Shown here: one piece after another, positions 1 to 11,700 of the stretch
Layout of the letters: every line of letters starts with the position of its first letter
Position numbering within the stretch: position 1 is the first letter of the stretch
Assembly (NCBI RefSeq): GCF_018320785.1
Contig: NC_054867.1
Location: forward strand, 22,261,855-22,325,854
DNA: 64,000 nt
From: Cheilinus undulatus
Taxonomy: Eukaryota; Chordata; Actinopteri; Labriformes; Labridae
Direction: 5' to 3'
Made by a program: the position numbers and the translations under genes
The notes under the pieces: model-generated
What the model was told of the DNA's origin: nothing
Databases searched by the model: none
What the model saw: only the letters and a program-made list of their open reading frames with translations

Positions 1-1222
1 CAGGAGCTGAAGAAGATATTGGGTCCTCTGAAGAAAACAACTTGGGAAAGTTGAATTCCATTTTACCTGCCACAATACATTTAAAACATCAAAAACTGAT
101 ACAATGGTTTAAATCTACTATGGATAAATACATTTTATATTGATGTATAATGCAAAGCCGATATATCTGGGGCAATGACAATTAAGGCTTTGTTCAATTG
201 TGGTTGCGACACCTGACATTTGTAACTAATTTCAGATTAAACAGGCAAATACTCAGACAAATGTTGTAACTTTTATTCTTATTAGAAAGAGGAGAACATA
301 TCTTTAGAATAAAATAAAGAAATTTATAGCCAAATATATTGAGCTGTTTTGCCTTGGATGTACTACCTGACCTGGAAAGTTTACCTGCTCACCCAAGCAA
401 AATTGTAATTAAACGGTTTAAAAAATATAAATGTAATACCTCATCTATCTTACCAGAAGTAAAGTAAATATTCTTCGAGTTTTAAATATTATCATTCATT
501 TTATTTATCAACACGTCTCGTAGTTTCAGCACCTGAAACACTGGTTGTACCAACTGATGTTTGCAACAAAATTCAAATAAACAGGCAACTACTTCGACAT
601 GTTGTTACTTTTGCTCTTGCTAGAAAGAGGTCTCATATATTTTCAAAATAAAATCAAGGGTTTAACGTTTAAAAGCATTTTTAGCAGCTTTACGTCAGTT
701 GTACCACCTGACATGGAAAGTATACCTGCCCACCTGTGACTGAAAATTATGATTTTATCTTTTCTTGAAAAGGATTTATGAACCACTTCCCTTTACCATC
801 ACTGTCAGCTAGAGTTAAATGTATGATAAAATATGCTATAATCTTTTTTTTTACTTCATTTTAAAGTAGAATACCTATGATTATGGTTGAAACATCCTGA
901 CTTGAAAATTACAGGACAAAAGTTTTGGATGATCTTACTAGTTTTACAATGATACATTTTAATAACTTTTTTTTTTATTTTAAAGATTTAAACCATAAAA
1001 TCATGGCAATGTTTTCTAATTTAAGTTTCTCACAATTAAAATGCTATTTTTAATAGTGTTAGTAATCTGTTTACTCAGGAGATCACGCCACCTGACATTT
1101 TTGGGGTTTGAGATGCCAAAATATGAAATTAATCATATTATTCAAATAAAATGAAAATGTATTCAAATGTATTCATGATTTTGAACATTTTTTTTATACA
1201 AAACATTTAAAAAGATATACAA
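1..1222. repeat. AT-rich DNA with a diverged two-unit tandem duplication
   Basis: No convincing coding exon is seen. Two diverged copies of one unit lie at about 217-400 and 557-745, about 341 bp apart. Shared landmarks in the same order are ACAGGCAA (241 and 581), a TTAGAAAGAGG/GCTAGAAAGAGG block, and CCTGACMTGGAAAGT followed by a TACCTGC block. A weaker third trace (CCACCTGACATT) lies near 1090. The first 54 bases read openly on the + strand to a stop at 52-54. On the - strand a pyrimidine-rich tract ending in CAG near base 30 could be an acceptor. Neither reading is strong. Confidence 0.5.
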
Positions 1223-1932
1223 TCACATCTTATTCAGCTTTACTGGTGCTGTTAGTAAAACTGATTTTAACACAACTCCCTCCCTACATATATGATACTT
1301 ATAAAAAGAAAAGAACAAACCGTCCATCCACTCCAATGCCATTTCTTTTAGTTTCTCATCTGGGTCATCCTGTCTCCGATGGTTCTTGGAACAGCTCTGA
1401 CAATGGAAGACTGGCATTTAATATTGCATTATCATTCATTATTTTTTTGTTTACAAATTTGAAAATAGCATCGTCAAACTGAATCCCATAGACATGCAAT
1501 TAAACAAATGTTCTCTTATAAACCAAGGCAGTATCTGTAATATCTGCGGATGACAAGTACACCAAAATATATACATACATTGAGCAACATTTTACATTTT
1601 AATATTGCAGCTGAGGGTTTAAGGATACAATTCATAATGGGCAGATGTGGTGTGCTACAAGAACATGCAGTATTTCCCCCAATGCCACTCACCTCCTGTT
1701 TGTCCATCAGAGAAGGAGGTGGTAGTGTTGTGTACCATGATGTATCCTGAGATGTACAGTCATAACACGGCTGATGTCCAGCACTGTACTCCAACACATC
1801 GTCGGTGTCACGTCGGGTTACATTGTGACACAAACGGTAATGTAACGGAGGCAGGAGCAAACATGACACTTGGATATCCAAGAAAAACAACCAAATCGTG
1901 ACCGTCTTCGCGTTGAAGTGTACCAGAAGCAT
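1223..1932 (-). CDS. Possible two-exon gene divergent from evc; short secreted or membrane protein, unrecognised
   Basis: On the - strand a start at 1932 opens an 80-codon exon (1932-1693). It has a hydrophobic N-terminal segment (residues about 10-30, TVTIWLFFLD...CLLLPPL), an NVT glycosylation site and a CYDC pair. It ends at a good donor, GAG|GTGAGT. A pyrimidine-rich acceptor (TTCCATTGTCAG) at 1397 opens a second exon from 1396 in the same phase, rich in charged residues (KNHRRQDDPDEKLKEMALEW). It either runs to a stop at 1223 (138 aa in all) or splices again at a poor GTTTGT donor. In mammals EVC2 lies head-to-head with EVC, so evc2 is the positional candidate. I do not recognise EVC2 sequence here, so no name is given. 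It could be a chance ORF pair. Confidence 0.35.
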
Positions 1933-2789
1933 TCGTAGGTTGTTGTGCCACCCTCACCAAGGAGAGCCGTTAGCTAACGGGCTGCACTGTTTCTCAGTGT
2001 TGAAGCTGTTAAAATCCACGATGAAAACAGTCTTTTCCTGAGAGACGATCATTGTTAGGGGGATACGTGATGGACGACGGCATCTTTCTCGTTCTCTTTC
2101 ATTTAAGGAGGAACTACCTAAGTAAAATTAAATGACTAATCTGCGCAAAATCCATAATTGCCGTTGCTGCACGACTTTGGGAAACATTTCCAAAACTTAG
2201 GAAGAACAGTCAACTGCTTAAGGAACGTTAAGAGCAGGGTACGTAGGCACTTTCCCGGTTATTGATTTCAAATTAAATACTGAAGAGATTTTTGGGCGAT
2301 AATGACACTATCCAGCGGTACACAAATATGGGTAAAATGTCTATTTAAGTATATTTTAGCATGAAAATTTAATTACACACGTTTCGACATTTCTATAGAG
2401 GGAAGATATTACAATTTCTGTAAGGCAGCCTTCTCTTGATTTTATTTTGAAAAAACCAATCAATGTTTTTCCGGTGATAGTTTAGCTAACTCTACTAGCT
2501 CGGTCCTCCTCTTAAATCTCAGCCCACCCATTGGTTAAAACGTGAACCATCTTTGACGTTATGGGGAGAATGTGTTGCTTTTGGAGCAAAAAGTTGGAGG
2601 CTTATGTTTAAAACTTCCAATCTAGAAGATAGACGTGTTTTTCAGTTCGTATGCGTGCAAAGACGGTGTCGTAAACGCCCAGAGAGAAGATATTTTCGCC
2701 ATGCAAATGTGTTTTGGAAACATTGGCTCGTTGGATGTCGAAAAAGCTGCTAATGTTTAACGGTTGCTCTTCCTACACTGTCTGGAGTT
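1933..2789. promoter_or_regulatory. Candidate promoter and 5' leader between evc and the possible divergent gene
   Basis: This gap lies between the possible - strand start at 1932 and the evc start at 2790. It holds an inverted CCAAT box (CATTGG, about 2529-2534) and moderately GC-richer stretches (about 1930-2080). An upstream ORF (2553-2753, 66 codons) closes before the evc start and is probably leader sequence. No TATA box is evident and I could not place an RFX X-box with confidence. The transcription start is not determined. Confidence 0.4.
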
Positions 2790-5700
2790 ATGATAGAGAA
2801 AGAAGTAACAGTTGAGTGCGGCACTGATGTGTTGGTTAGTTTTGGAGAGTCACTGCATATTTACACAGGGCTGTTAACAGTGTCTACTGTATGTGGAGGG
2901 TTATCGGGAATATTAGCCGCTGCTCTTCTATATGTGTTCTGCCTGAAACCTTTGCTTTTGACCAGGCAGGTAAGCATAGAAAATACCGTTTCTATTATTC
3001 AACGTTTTTCCAGTGCATTAGTTACTATTAAGATACCGATGTTGTCATGCATCACTCTTGTCTAGGGTTATATTGCACGGCGGCTGCTTGAACCTGACGA
3101 TGGAGATCTGGAAAACATTCAAAGAGACTGTGTCAGCAACAGCAGAAAGGAGGTTCCAAGTGTTACCGATAATGAAAAAGTAAGACAAGAATTGCTTTTC
3201 ACAGGTTGACGCTCTGAAAATTGCAGTTTCCATAGAGTAAATGACCTGTAAACTCAACCCAACAGATACTTTATCCAGGGCTGCTGTACAAACTATTAAT
3301 TCTTTTTACTCACTGTCCAGGAGAAGAAGCAGCCACCCATAAACAGTGATGTTGCTGCATTTGCATCCAGAGCAAAGGTGGTTTATCCTATCAACCAAAA
3401 ATATAGAGTAAGTCATCATATACAAGGCTTTGGGTTGGGAATTGTCCTGAAAACTGCCAAACATGCCAGTGCAATTACACTCTAATTGTCCATGCTTTTT
3501 CTGCCAGCCACTTGCAGATGGAGCTTCCAATCCATCCCTACATGAGCACTCCAAGCTTCCAGCCATGCCTAACGAGGAGTTGTCCTCCTCCACGGATGGA
3601 GAGTCTCTGAGCCAAGAGCAGGAGAATGACGACAGCAGTCAGTTTATCTCCTCCACACTTGTCCCCAAGAGCCTTCAGAACCAGAGCTTCACCAGGGTCT
3701 CTCACTACCCTCACACACTGACACAACCAAGGTATCACAGTTGTCATTGGATGTTAAGACAAAATAAAACATCTTAAACTGACATCAAGTGTTCAGCAAT
3801 ATCATCAGTTTTGATTTAACTCCTGTAGTGCCAAATTTAACCCCTTTTCCAAGTTTGTATAATTCTAAAGGGTCCTTAGTTAAAATAACACTTGGGAAAG
3901 TGTTAGTAACTCTCTTATAGAGTTAATATTCAACTCTCAGTGTTATTCTTTTACACATTAAAGTTTTTTTTTTTTTACACAATATTGTGTTATTTCCTTT
4001 AACTTTGGGAGTAAATATGAGGTATTTATTACTTTAGTAATTGATACTGAGTAATGCTTTTTTCATACTTCATAAACATTACCACAATAAATTGAATGCC
4101 GGTGGCAAAGTAAGATGCCTAGTGACAAACATGATGCAAGGAGATGGATTAAAAATTAGAATTTGCGCTGAGTTGCTTAGATCAAACATCTCTACAGACT
4201 TGGATTAACACTGAATGGATTAACACTGTCAATTAACTCCAACACTGTAGGTCATTTCACTCAGAATGGAGTGAAAATTACACTTTGGGAGTTAAAATCA
4301 ACTCTGAAATGTTTAACATTGAGAATTCAGCACTCAAGTTTTTGCTGTGATATGCAGAAAACCAGAGATCATCTATAGTCTCATTATTCTTTTTGTCTCT
4401 GCAGTTTTGAAGGTAGGATCAGCCTTTACTGTTTGGCCCTGCAGGATATACAGCAATATTGCTCCCAGCTTCAGGAAGAAAAATATCAAGTGAGGTTTTG
4501 CCATTTTTCTCTATTGCTGCAGTAAAATGTTTATCTTTGTAGGTTGTAAATCGTGTTAAGTTTGAATGGTTGTTTTATTCTTCCTTATATACCTTTTCTT
4601 GCTTTAGGTATACCTTCGGATGGTGAAAGTAATATTCAGCCACCGTTTTCCAAAAGACAAAAATGATGCAGACTTCTCCAAGAAAATTGTTCAAATGCAA
4701 GAAAAGGTAGTTGGAACTCTATGATTGACAAGCAGCTTTTTGTACTCGTGTTTTTTGGGGCTGATACATTGATCTACACAAGTTATGTCTCTTTTGGACT
4801 TTGCAGCATTTTACAGTGTTACAATCTGGATTCTATATAGTCTGTTTTTGACTTTTTAAAATTTCACTAACAAACAAATTTATGTTATATCTTTGGTGCA
4901 CAAATTGATCTAAATATAATATTTCTCTGAAAGGGTTCATATTTTTAACTTTGGGCTGTCTAAGTTAATGCATTGATTAATAAAGGTCCATTATCCATTG
5001 GAGCATAATTTTTCAAAATCCTGATTAACTGCATGCTTTATTGTCCCTTTCAATACTCTTTTTTAAGCCACTGCAATGACTCCCTGCAGCCACAATGATG
5101 CACAATAAGTCTCTTAATGTAACAACTCACTTAAGAAAACTCACAGACAGCTTAGTGGACAAGTCAAAAGTCATCTATACTTTGAGTTATCAAAAAGGCC
5201 CCTTTTAAACATCCCCGAATTCCTTTTCATTCCATGACAAGTTCCTTTTCTGTAGTTAAGTTAATGTCATATTCTCAGTCTACCCAAAGTTTCTTATTTT
5301 CTTTCTAAGTAAAAGCAGCTCTGTATCCAAACAAGAGGCCTTTATTTAAGACAAAAAATGAAACAAAAACAGTTTTTGATCCAACTAAGTGGAGTTTCAA
5401 AGATTAATAGAGATTTACTAAAATAATTCCCAGATAAATTGACAAATTTTAGTTGTTTGATAGCCCTATTTCAGTTTTTAAGCCATTTCAAATAACATGT
5501 AATACCCCCTTGTCCCTTCAGCAGGATTATAGAAAATTTTGCATTAATCAGTGACATAAAACACAAAAAATACACTGATTTTTGCAGTTTAATGATGACA
5601 ACATGTGGAAAAAAAATACCCATTTATGTCATTGTACAAAGATAAAACATATTTTTCAGCTCTTAACTGACTCTAGACAGAAACACTAATGATAAATTAT

Positions 5701-8700
5701 AAATCATAAGAAATTATATCATTTGTTTCAGGAACTGAATGATCTGATGAAACAGTTGCTGGCAGGTCACACTGCCAATGAGAAAAATGATGATGCTCCC
5801 TGTACTTTGGAAGAAATCGAGAGATCTCAAAAAGATCTAGTTGAGCACGGCCTTCAAGTGGTAACAGCCAAGAGATGAATATTTTTTCAACAGTAATTCC
5901 ATTACCAGTTATATTTGATCCACTTTATTTACACTTTAGGTTTTAAAAGGATAACTGATGTCCATGCTTCATTACAGTCTAGACATTTCAGTAAACAGGT
6001 GGAAGACTTGTGCCAGCAGCTGCTGAAGAAAACCAGCATTTTCTCTCAGGATGAATCCCAGGAGGTGATTCATTCTCTTATCCAGACCCTCTTGTTTGTA
6101 GAGAACCACCTGATGAATGCTCAACAAGCTGAGCTAAAGGTAAAGCTACACTGCTTATTGTTGGAACAGTAACTTTTGCTTGTATTTCTTCAGACACCAT
6201 GCGAGGAACCAGGAAAACATGGACTTTTCTATTCTTTTCCATTTCTCTCAGAGAATCCAGCAGAAGCTGTTGTGGTGGGAGGAGCTGACAGGGCTCCTTC
6301 AGTCCCAACCTGCTTTGCTGAAGCGGGAGATGTCTCTGAGGCAGGGCTTGATAGCAACAACATTAGAGCAGCTGACGAGTGATGACATCCTGACCTTTAG
6401 CCAAATGGAAAAAATACTATCAGAGATACAGTCAGCACTGACTGATGGCCTCCAGCAGTGTTCTGAGGGTAAGATGCTTAATGTAAATTGTTCCTGTTTC
6501 CTGAGAGTAGGCTTACTACAAGCAGGTTATGGCAGAGGACAGCAGTCAGAGAATTGTTGGCCTTTGTTGCAAGCTTTTGTATGCTGGAATGGAGCCTAAT
6601 GAAACAGTTATGCAGATACTACTCAAATGTGTGAATGTTTCCAATAGCAAGTGGTAATAGATGATGTCTAGCCTACTTATGAGATTTAAATGATGTGCTC
6701 TCTCAAAATAGACCATTTTCTGGGAATCATCTCCATCACTCAAATAAGGCCAGGTTCTTTGAGGACAGCACAGACACTGCTCATCAGAAACATGCAAAGA
6801 AACGTGCAAAATCTTTGCACTAAATGTTATTCATTGCTGCTGATTTCACTATATACTGAAAAGTATGCTAGTATGAACGCATCCTAGAGCTTGAGTTTTT
6901 GTTACCTTTTTATGGAATTTGCCTTCCTGACTTAGGCAATATTTAAGCCTTCATGCACCTACAAAGGGATTCTTTCAAAATATTAGCATTTTATCCCATG
7001 TTGAACATCATTATTACAAAAAAACAGAACATGACAGTATATTCTAGGAATGCATCAAAAATCACATATTTATAAGTAATTAAACAGTAAATTCCATATT
7101 TATTTGAAATAAACAGTGAAATTATTTAAAATGCTATTCCAGAGTGCAAGAGGAAGACAAAGGAGTTGGTGAATGACAAGTGCAGCAGACTGGAGTCCAA
7201 GAGGAAAAAGCTTTTGAGGAGCCAGGCCAAAGAGAGGAGTCGAGCCCCAGAACTGAAAGAGAATCACACTGACCTGCAGCTAGTCACTAAGGTCAGAAAA
7301 TGCTATTTAGAGCAGAGATTATTGATGCATGGGAATGGTTTTGTACTGGGGAAATAAGCACGAGGCTTTTTTAGCCCATAACATCTTTGTTAGATTTATT
7401 AGAAGTGTTCATAAGTGCAGAGGTGGAGACAGTACTATTGGACTCAAGTAAAGGAACAGTTACTCTGGTTGAAATTAACTTAAGTCTATTAGTGTACTCA
7501 AGTAAAGTAGTTCATTTCAGACCCTGCATAAGTTTTGGGAAAAGGTAAAGAAGAAGACTAATAAATACCCATGTTAATCTGCTGATGTCTCACCTTTCCT
7601 CCAGGTGCACCAAGAGATGCTGATGAAACACAGGCATCAGGTTTGTGACTTGGAGCTGCAGCAGGACGACAGGATGACCGAAGCCCTCTGTGAACATTGG
7701 AAGGTAGAGAACTTAATAACACAACTGAATCTAGCACTTTCGTGATTGTATTTTCCTTATTCTTGTGTTTGTCCTTGTCCTTTCAGAAGCTCCGTACCTC
7801 CTGGTCAAAGAGGCTGGGGGAGCTAGTTAAGGACATTTTTCTCACGTCTGTCCCTGCTCAGTCAGAGCTCTCACTTGAGCGCTGTATAGAGCTGTGGTCG
7901 GATCTGGAGGAGGAGCTGGATGCACAGTTGGAGCAAGAAGAGTGCGCTACCAAGATGCAACTGGAGGACATGAAGACTCAGCTGGATAAAGATGGACAGG
8001 TAGGTACCATTTTGAGGATGGCAATATATGAACATAGAACAGATAAGGGCAACGGCATCACAGTATTATCCTTGAAATGTTAAAGTAAATATAACAAAAG
8101 AGTAGACACTGGTTACATACACAGAACATATTAACACACTGGACCCACAGACATAGATAAACGTTTCTGTGTTTATGGCAACCACATTATTTGTAGTGTT
8201 CCTCTCCTTTCTAAGCTGCAGTGTCAAAGTATTCTCTTCTCTGTGTAGAATTTGTAATGCTTACCTCGCCACAAAAAGATCCGTGGAAGCAGATTGATTT
8301 TTCCAGACTTAAAGCCGCGTTTCTTCTGAAGTGACTACAGTCTCTTTTTCCATAGGTGTGGAATGAGGAGATGTCTCTGGTTCAGGCCTGTCTCAGACAT
8401 CTGAGTGAACAGCAGATGAAGATCATACGAGACATGTTAGCAAGACAGAGCTACACACTCAACAGGTGAGCAAGGGTGACCCATGTCAAAAAGGTATTCC
8501 TGGCCTTTGAAGTATGTTATAGAATACCTAAATCTGCATTAACCCTTTCATTTATAAACTTGTATGATATGCCATAGTATGCAATTAGCTGCTCTATGGT
8601 AACGTGCTACAGTTACAGGGACGCTTCTATTTACCACCAAAACAGATTTGAAATAAACAATCAAGATTTGACTTAAGTTTAGACGTTCAGCTTTAACTTA

Positions 8701-11700
8701 TGGAGTCTTACAGAACTATGGCGTTTGGTATTTGGGAACTAAAGCCATTTTACTCAGAGCACCTTCATTATTAGTAGCTCAGAATTATTTGGACAATTAA
8801 CTATCTCACAGTTTCATGGCCATGCATGCTCTGTGCTTTTGTTTCTTCAAGATGATGAAGCAAGATATAAGAAGTAGCAAGATGAATTCTTAAGTGAGGT
8901 GAAGCAAGGTCTCATTTGTAAAACAGTGCATAAAATTCAGACTAAAGGTGTATGTACATCTAAACCCCAGAAATGGCATGTGGCAGAAATAGATTTATAA
9001 AACTGTGACCATGCACATCTTCACGCAGTTCTCTTTTTATAAATCCTGATCCATCTGGAAATGTGCACATGTAGATTTGCCTCCTGCTCCACCTTTTACA
9101 CACCTACATTCAACCTTAAACAGTCAATGCAAAGGGCCTCATGAATGAAAATGCATAAAAATGAGCTGGCAGAACAAAGGTTTTCCGCAGTGAACCACAA
9201 TGAAAACTGGAAGGAAGTCAAGGGAAACTTTCTGACACCAAAACTCAGGGGATTGGGCATGAAAGGACTGTTAGACAACAAGCACTGATACAGGAAAGGT
9301 CACAAATATAGATAATTAAATGACTTAAAACTGCAGTTTTTATTTGTTGTTGGGACCCAGGCTAATTTATCCACATAGTGTCAGAGCTCTCCTCTACTAG
9401 GGTATAATTAAACAGAGTTTGGATTGATGACTAGAGTATATTAATAAAGGAATGTATGATCGATGTACAAAGGCGTTTATTTATTAACTTTTTAAGTCCT
9501 GGGGAGTTCAGCCTGAACTGTGACTGATTATGAGAATATTTTATGGTTATATGAGCGCTGTCCTGACTTCTTTCATTCATTTTGCTCAGTTATATAATTA
9601 AATAATGTAAGTGATAAAGATGTGCTCTGTAACAAAAGGACAGAAACGAATCCATGTGAAGCAGACACAGTCTCCATCTGTGGGTCTTACAGCAAAGTGA
9701 AATTAATTTAAACTAAAATTCACACTCTGTGATAATAAGGAAAATATTGTATATTTTATAAGTATTGGCGCAATGATCCGCAGTTTTTTTTTCTTGCTTC
9801 TTGGTATTTGGAGTTCTAAATCACATGATGACACTAAGGCTGAATCCCATTTCTCCCCTTAACCCTCAATCTTAACCCTCAGTCTCAAAATGCGCGATCC
9901 CGCAAAGTGCGTGGGCGGTCCCAATACTCCCGAGAGTTGAGCCTAAGGGGTGAGATTGAGGGCATTATCTCCCTCAGTTTTGAGCTGTTTCTGGATCTCC
10001 CTTGGTTTTAAGGGTTATCACTCAAAGAAAGATGGCGGTGAATGTGGGGAAGAAATCAAGCCTTAAATGTAATTTTCTGTGTTAATAGAGGTCTAAAAAT
10101 TACGAAAACCACTCCAATATCTTAGCTTAATGATATTTTATGGATTATTTGCCTTTTTGTAGCGTAACATTTACTTTTATATTTATGATCATAAGCTGGT
10201 AACTGTGCCGTCGTGGGCCTACGAGGGTGTCTGGAATTTCAATGCCCTGTGTCCGGCGTAACCTCAAGCCGGACGCTTATTTGTCCTCCTTTGGAGAATG
10301 TAACACAGCATATTGTCCATTGCTCTCTTTCTCTGCACAACAGTTCAGTGTTTGTACATTAAATATGATCCTGGTAATGTATATACAGCATTGACCAAAC
10401 ATAAACTTTACCTGGCCGTCCCACATTAGTTATATATTTTTGGAAATTGGTGCCATCCGTGATCAATAAAGTGCGTGCGTCCACTCGCTCTCCCTCTCCC
10501 TCTCTTTCTCCTTATACTTGCCGCACAGAAACTTTCATCACGTCTGTCAAGTAAATTCACCCGTTATTCTGCGACCTCTCTTGTCAAACATCAACTTCTA
10601 TCATTGTTCAGTTTGTGAATTTATGATAAAACTCTGTGAAGTTAATGCACTGGTTCTGATCAGGAATTAATTAACATTGTCAAACTTCCTCGCGCAGATC
10701 AGCTATTTTAAAAATCATATTGCAGGTGAAAATGAATAAAAAAAATGTTCAAAGGCTTTCTATTTCTCATTATTGTAGTAATATATACTTGAGTTATTTT
10801 AAGATACTTTTGAGCATTGCTCAGTGAGTATGTTTGGGCAATAGTGGGGGGCCTCATATCAGAGTCTGCTTGGGGCCTTTGTCCAGGGGCGGTCCTAGGT
10901 CAAATTGTTCTTCAATGAGTAAAGTATCTCAGAATCACTGTATCATGATACCATCAGTATCATGGACAAAATTGTATAGTAGTGGGGAATACACTAGAGT
11001 CCTATTTGTTTTGATTATTCTTGCTTCACTAAGGGTTGCAAAGTGTCCTCCTTTTTGGTGCTGTGGAAATGGCCACCCTAGTTACAACTGGTGTTTGGCG
11101 TTCGCTAATGGCCATGTTATACGATGACTTTCAGTTGAACATGTCCGCGGTTGTAGTGTTTATACATGTTATTTGTGTGAATATTAACATGTTCTCGTTC
11201 TTCCTCTTCTTCCTTTGAATCGACAGACTACAACCGTTTTGGCACATTCCTGTCCTCTTCAGTCTGTAATCGTAACTGCTATTAAGGGGTGTCCCATTTC
11301 TAAGTCATGAGATGGCCCTTACACTTGGTTTGAGGGGCGAGTTAAGACTGAGGGTTGAGCTTGCGGGGTAAGATTGAGGGTAAAGGGGAGAAACGGGATT
11401 GGGCCTAAGATTTGGCCACTTACCATCAGGACGAATAAAGGATTTTTTTTCCTTTTTGCCAAGGTACTTCAAATGAAATAAGCCTTGCGCTAAATAAAAA
11501 TATGGTCAAAACTTCATAATTAATATTCTACATTTGACCTTTTTTTTTAACCATTTTAAATAATGGAATAAACTAGATAAACAATAGGCACCTCAATCAT
11601 CAACTATACAAGTAACAACACACAGAAGATTAAAGATAAGAAATGTAAAAAAGAAAATATTTTCCACCACACATCAAACATCTTGCTCAACCTCTTTTTT

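Noticed and set aside
1-54. 3' end of an upstream gene on the + strand (open to a TGA)
   Set aside because: Eighteen codons at the window edge cannot be tested. No acceptor is visible and no family is recognised.
1647-1901. Plus-strand open frame over the divergent exon
   Set aside because: It has no splice context and no recognisable content. The minus-strand reading has a better donor and a signal-like segment.
2553-2753. 66-codon frame upstream of evc as an alternative evc N-terminus
   Set aside because: It ends in a stop before 2790, is in a different frame from exon 1, and has no EVC-like or membrane segment. It is treated as an upstream ORF in the leader.
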